Assembly: GCA_016765435.1 (NCBI GenBank) | Contig: JAESPY010000236.1 | Span: 1 to 5,704 of the forward strand | Direction of reading: 5' to 3' | DNA: 5,704 nt | DNA from: Emcibacter sp. | GTDB lineage: Bacteria > Pseudomonadota > Alphaproteobacteria > Sphingomonadales > Emcibacteraceae | Shown here: one piece after another, positions 5,180 to 5,704 of the stretch | Numbering within the stretch: position 1 is the stretch's first letter | How the letters are laid out: every line of letters starts with the position of its first letter | Notes under the pieces: generated by a model | What the model was told of the DNA's origin: nothing | Seen by the model: only the letters and a program-made list of their open reading frames with translations | The model's database searches: none | Translations under genes and position numbers: made by a program

Positions 5180-5704
5180 TTTTTTGCTGCCCACATTTCA
5201 ATTTCAACTTGTAAACCCGGTAGAAGCCCAGCCTGAATGGCGGCACGGGCCGGGTAGGGCTCGTTCATATAGTCTGTGTAAATCGCGTTAAATTTATCCC
5301 AGTCGGCAAGGTCGGTCAGATACACATTGACCTTAAAGACATCGGAAAAATCACAATTGGCATTGCCGAGTTGTGTCAGGCAATTTTCCAGTGTGTAGCG
5401 GGACTGTTCTTCGATCGTATCGCCGACGACGTCACCGGCCATATTAATGCTGGCCTGACCGGAAATAACCACGATTTCTCCCGCTGTAACGCTTAATACG
5501 GGGGAATAAGGCCCGGCTGTTACATGCTGAACAGCATCAGGCACATGTATGGCTTTTTCATTGCCCCCCATAACGGATGGCAGGTATCCGACGAAGGAGG
5601 CTATTTTCCATTCTCCCCCCACTTTGCGCATCACATAAAGTGACTGCCAGTCGAGAATTTCCTTGGACCCGTCGCGGTTGGTGAGCACGCCCTTGATTTC
5701 CTTA
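5176..5704 (-). CDS. NTF2-like/RidA fusion protein (5' end outside window)
   Basis: The frame is open through the right edge, so the N-terminus is missing; a GTG at 5688 is internal. Counting that GTG as residue 1, residues up to ~38 look like the last strands of an NTF2/SnoaL-like domain (DGSKEILDWQSLYVMRKVGGEWKIASFVGYLP). Residues ~45-170 form a complete RidA (YjgF/YER057c/UK114) domain: GPYSPVLSV (59-67), VISGQ (74-78), NCLTQLGNANCDFSDVFKVNVYLTDLADWDKFN (102-134) and YPARAAIQAGLLPGLQVEIEMWA (145-167). R148 matches the catalytic Arg of imine/enamine deaminases and E164 the conserved EIE glutamate, so activity is possible. RidA enzymes hydrolyse reactive imines/enamines to ketones plus ammonia. 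The upstream domain was called by sequence pattern only and is less certain. The gene is coupled by a 4-bp ATGA overlap to the creatininase-like hydrolase, suggesting consecutive steps or a shared substrate class. Confidence 0.85.
   Translation of the reverse strand, partial: KEIKGVLTNRDGSKEILDWQSLYVMRKVGGEWKIASFVGYLPSVMGGNEKAIHVPDAVQHVTAGPYSPVLSVTAGEIVVISGQASINMAGDVVGDTIEEQSRYTLENCLTQLGNANCDFSDVFKVNVYLTDLADWDKFNAIYTDYMNEPYPARAAIQAGLLPGLQVEIEMWAAKK

Noticed and set aside
5180..5194. GTG at 5194 as start of the hydrolase
   Set aside because: It adds five atypical residues before the family-typical MKWENLTSP. ATG 5179 also gives the common ATGA overlap.

Overview
The window reads as part of a sugar-acid (hexuronate-type) catabolic locus from a Gram-negative bacterium, probably a proteobacterium and plausibly an alphaproteobacterium. 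This rests on a UxuA-type mannonate dehydratase, an RpiR regulator with a HexR-like DNA-binding helix, clear Shine-Dalgarno-led starts and moderate GC with AT-rich spacers. The taxonomic guess is inference only. No mobile element, tRNA, rRNA or CRISPR array is visible.

Layout. Bases 1-3201 (+) carry a tightly packed three-gene unit: the C-terminal ~85% of uxuA, cut by the left edge; an 11-helix Nramp-superfamily membrane protein; and a xylose-isomerase-like TIM-barrel isomerase/epimerase. Gaps are 17 and 9 nt, each with a good ribosome binding site. A 258-nt AT-rich spacer follows, with several hairpins, a perfect 14-bp palindrome and a promoter-like region. It leads to a separate RpiR-family regulator (3460-4335, +). 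A 97-nt convergent spacer forms a long stem with a branched interior. Bases 4433-5704 (-) carry a second unit: an NTF2-like/RidA fusion, cut by the right edge, overlapping by ATGA a creatininase-superfamily metallohydrolase.

How the genes may work together (inference). The transporter would import a sugar acid or related solute. The TIM-barrel enzyme would interconvert keto-sugar (acid) intermediates. UxuA would dehydrate D-mannonate to 2-keto-3-deoxy-D-gluconate (KDG), which feeds KDPG and the Entner-Doudoroff pathway. The RpiR regulator has a SIS sugar-phosphate sensor and could respond to KDPG or a similar intermediate. The divergently oriented hydrolase and RidA fusion suggest that the true substrate is cyclic, or contains an amide or keto-ring to be opened, or that a reactive imine/enamine arises on the way. 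A comparable set (creatininase-fold ring-opening hydrolase, TIM-barrel epimerase, hexuronate enzymes) is known from the Thermotoga-type inositol pathway.

The most unusual points are a Nramp-fold protein that appears to lack the family's metal-coordinating motifs inside a sugar-acid operon, the NTF2-RidA fusion coupled to a creatininase-like hydrolase, and the convergent stem whose two arms each contain the stop codon of one flanking gene.
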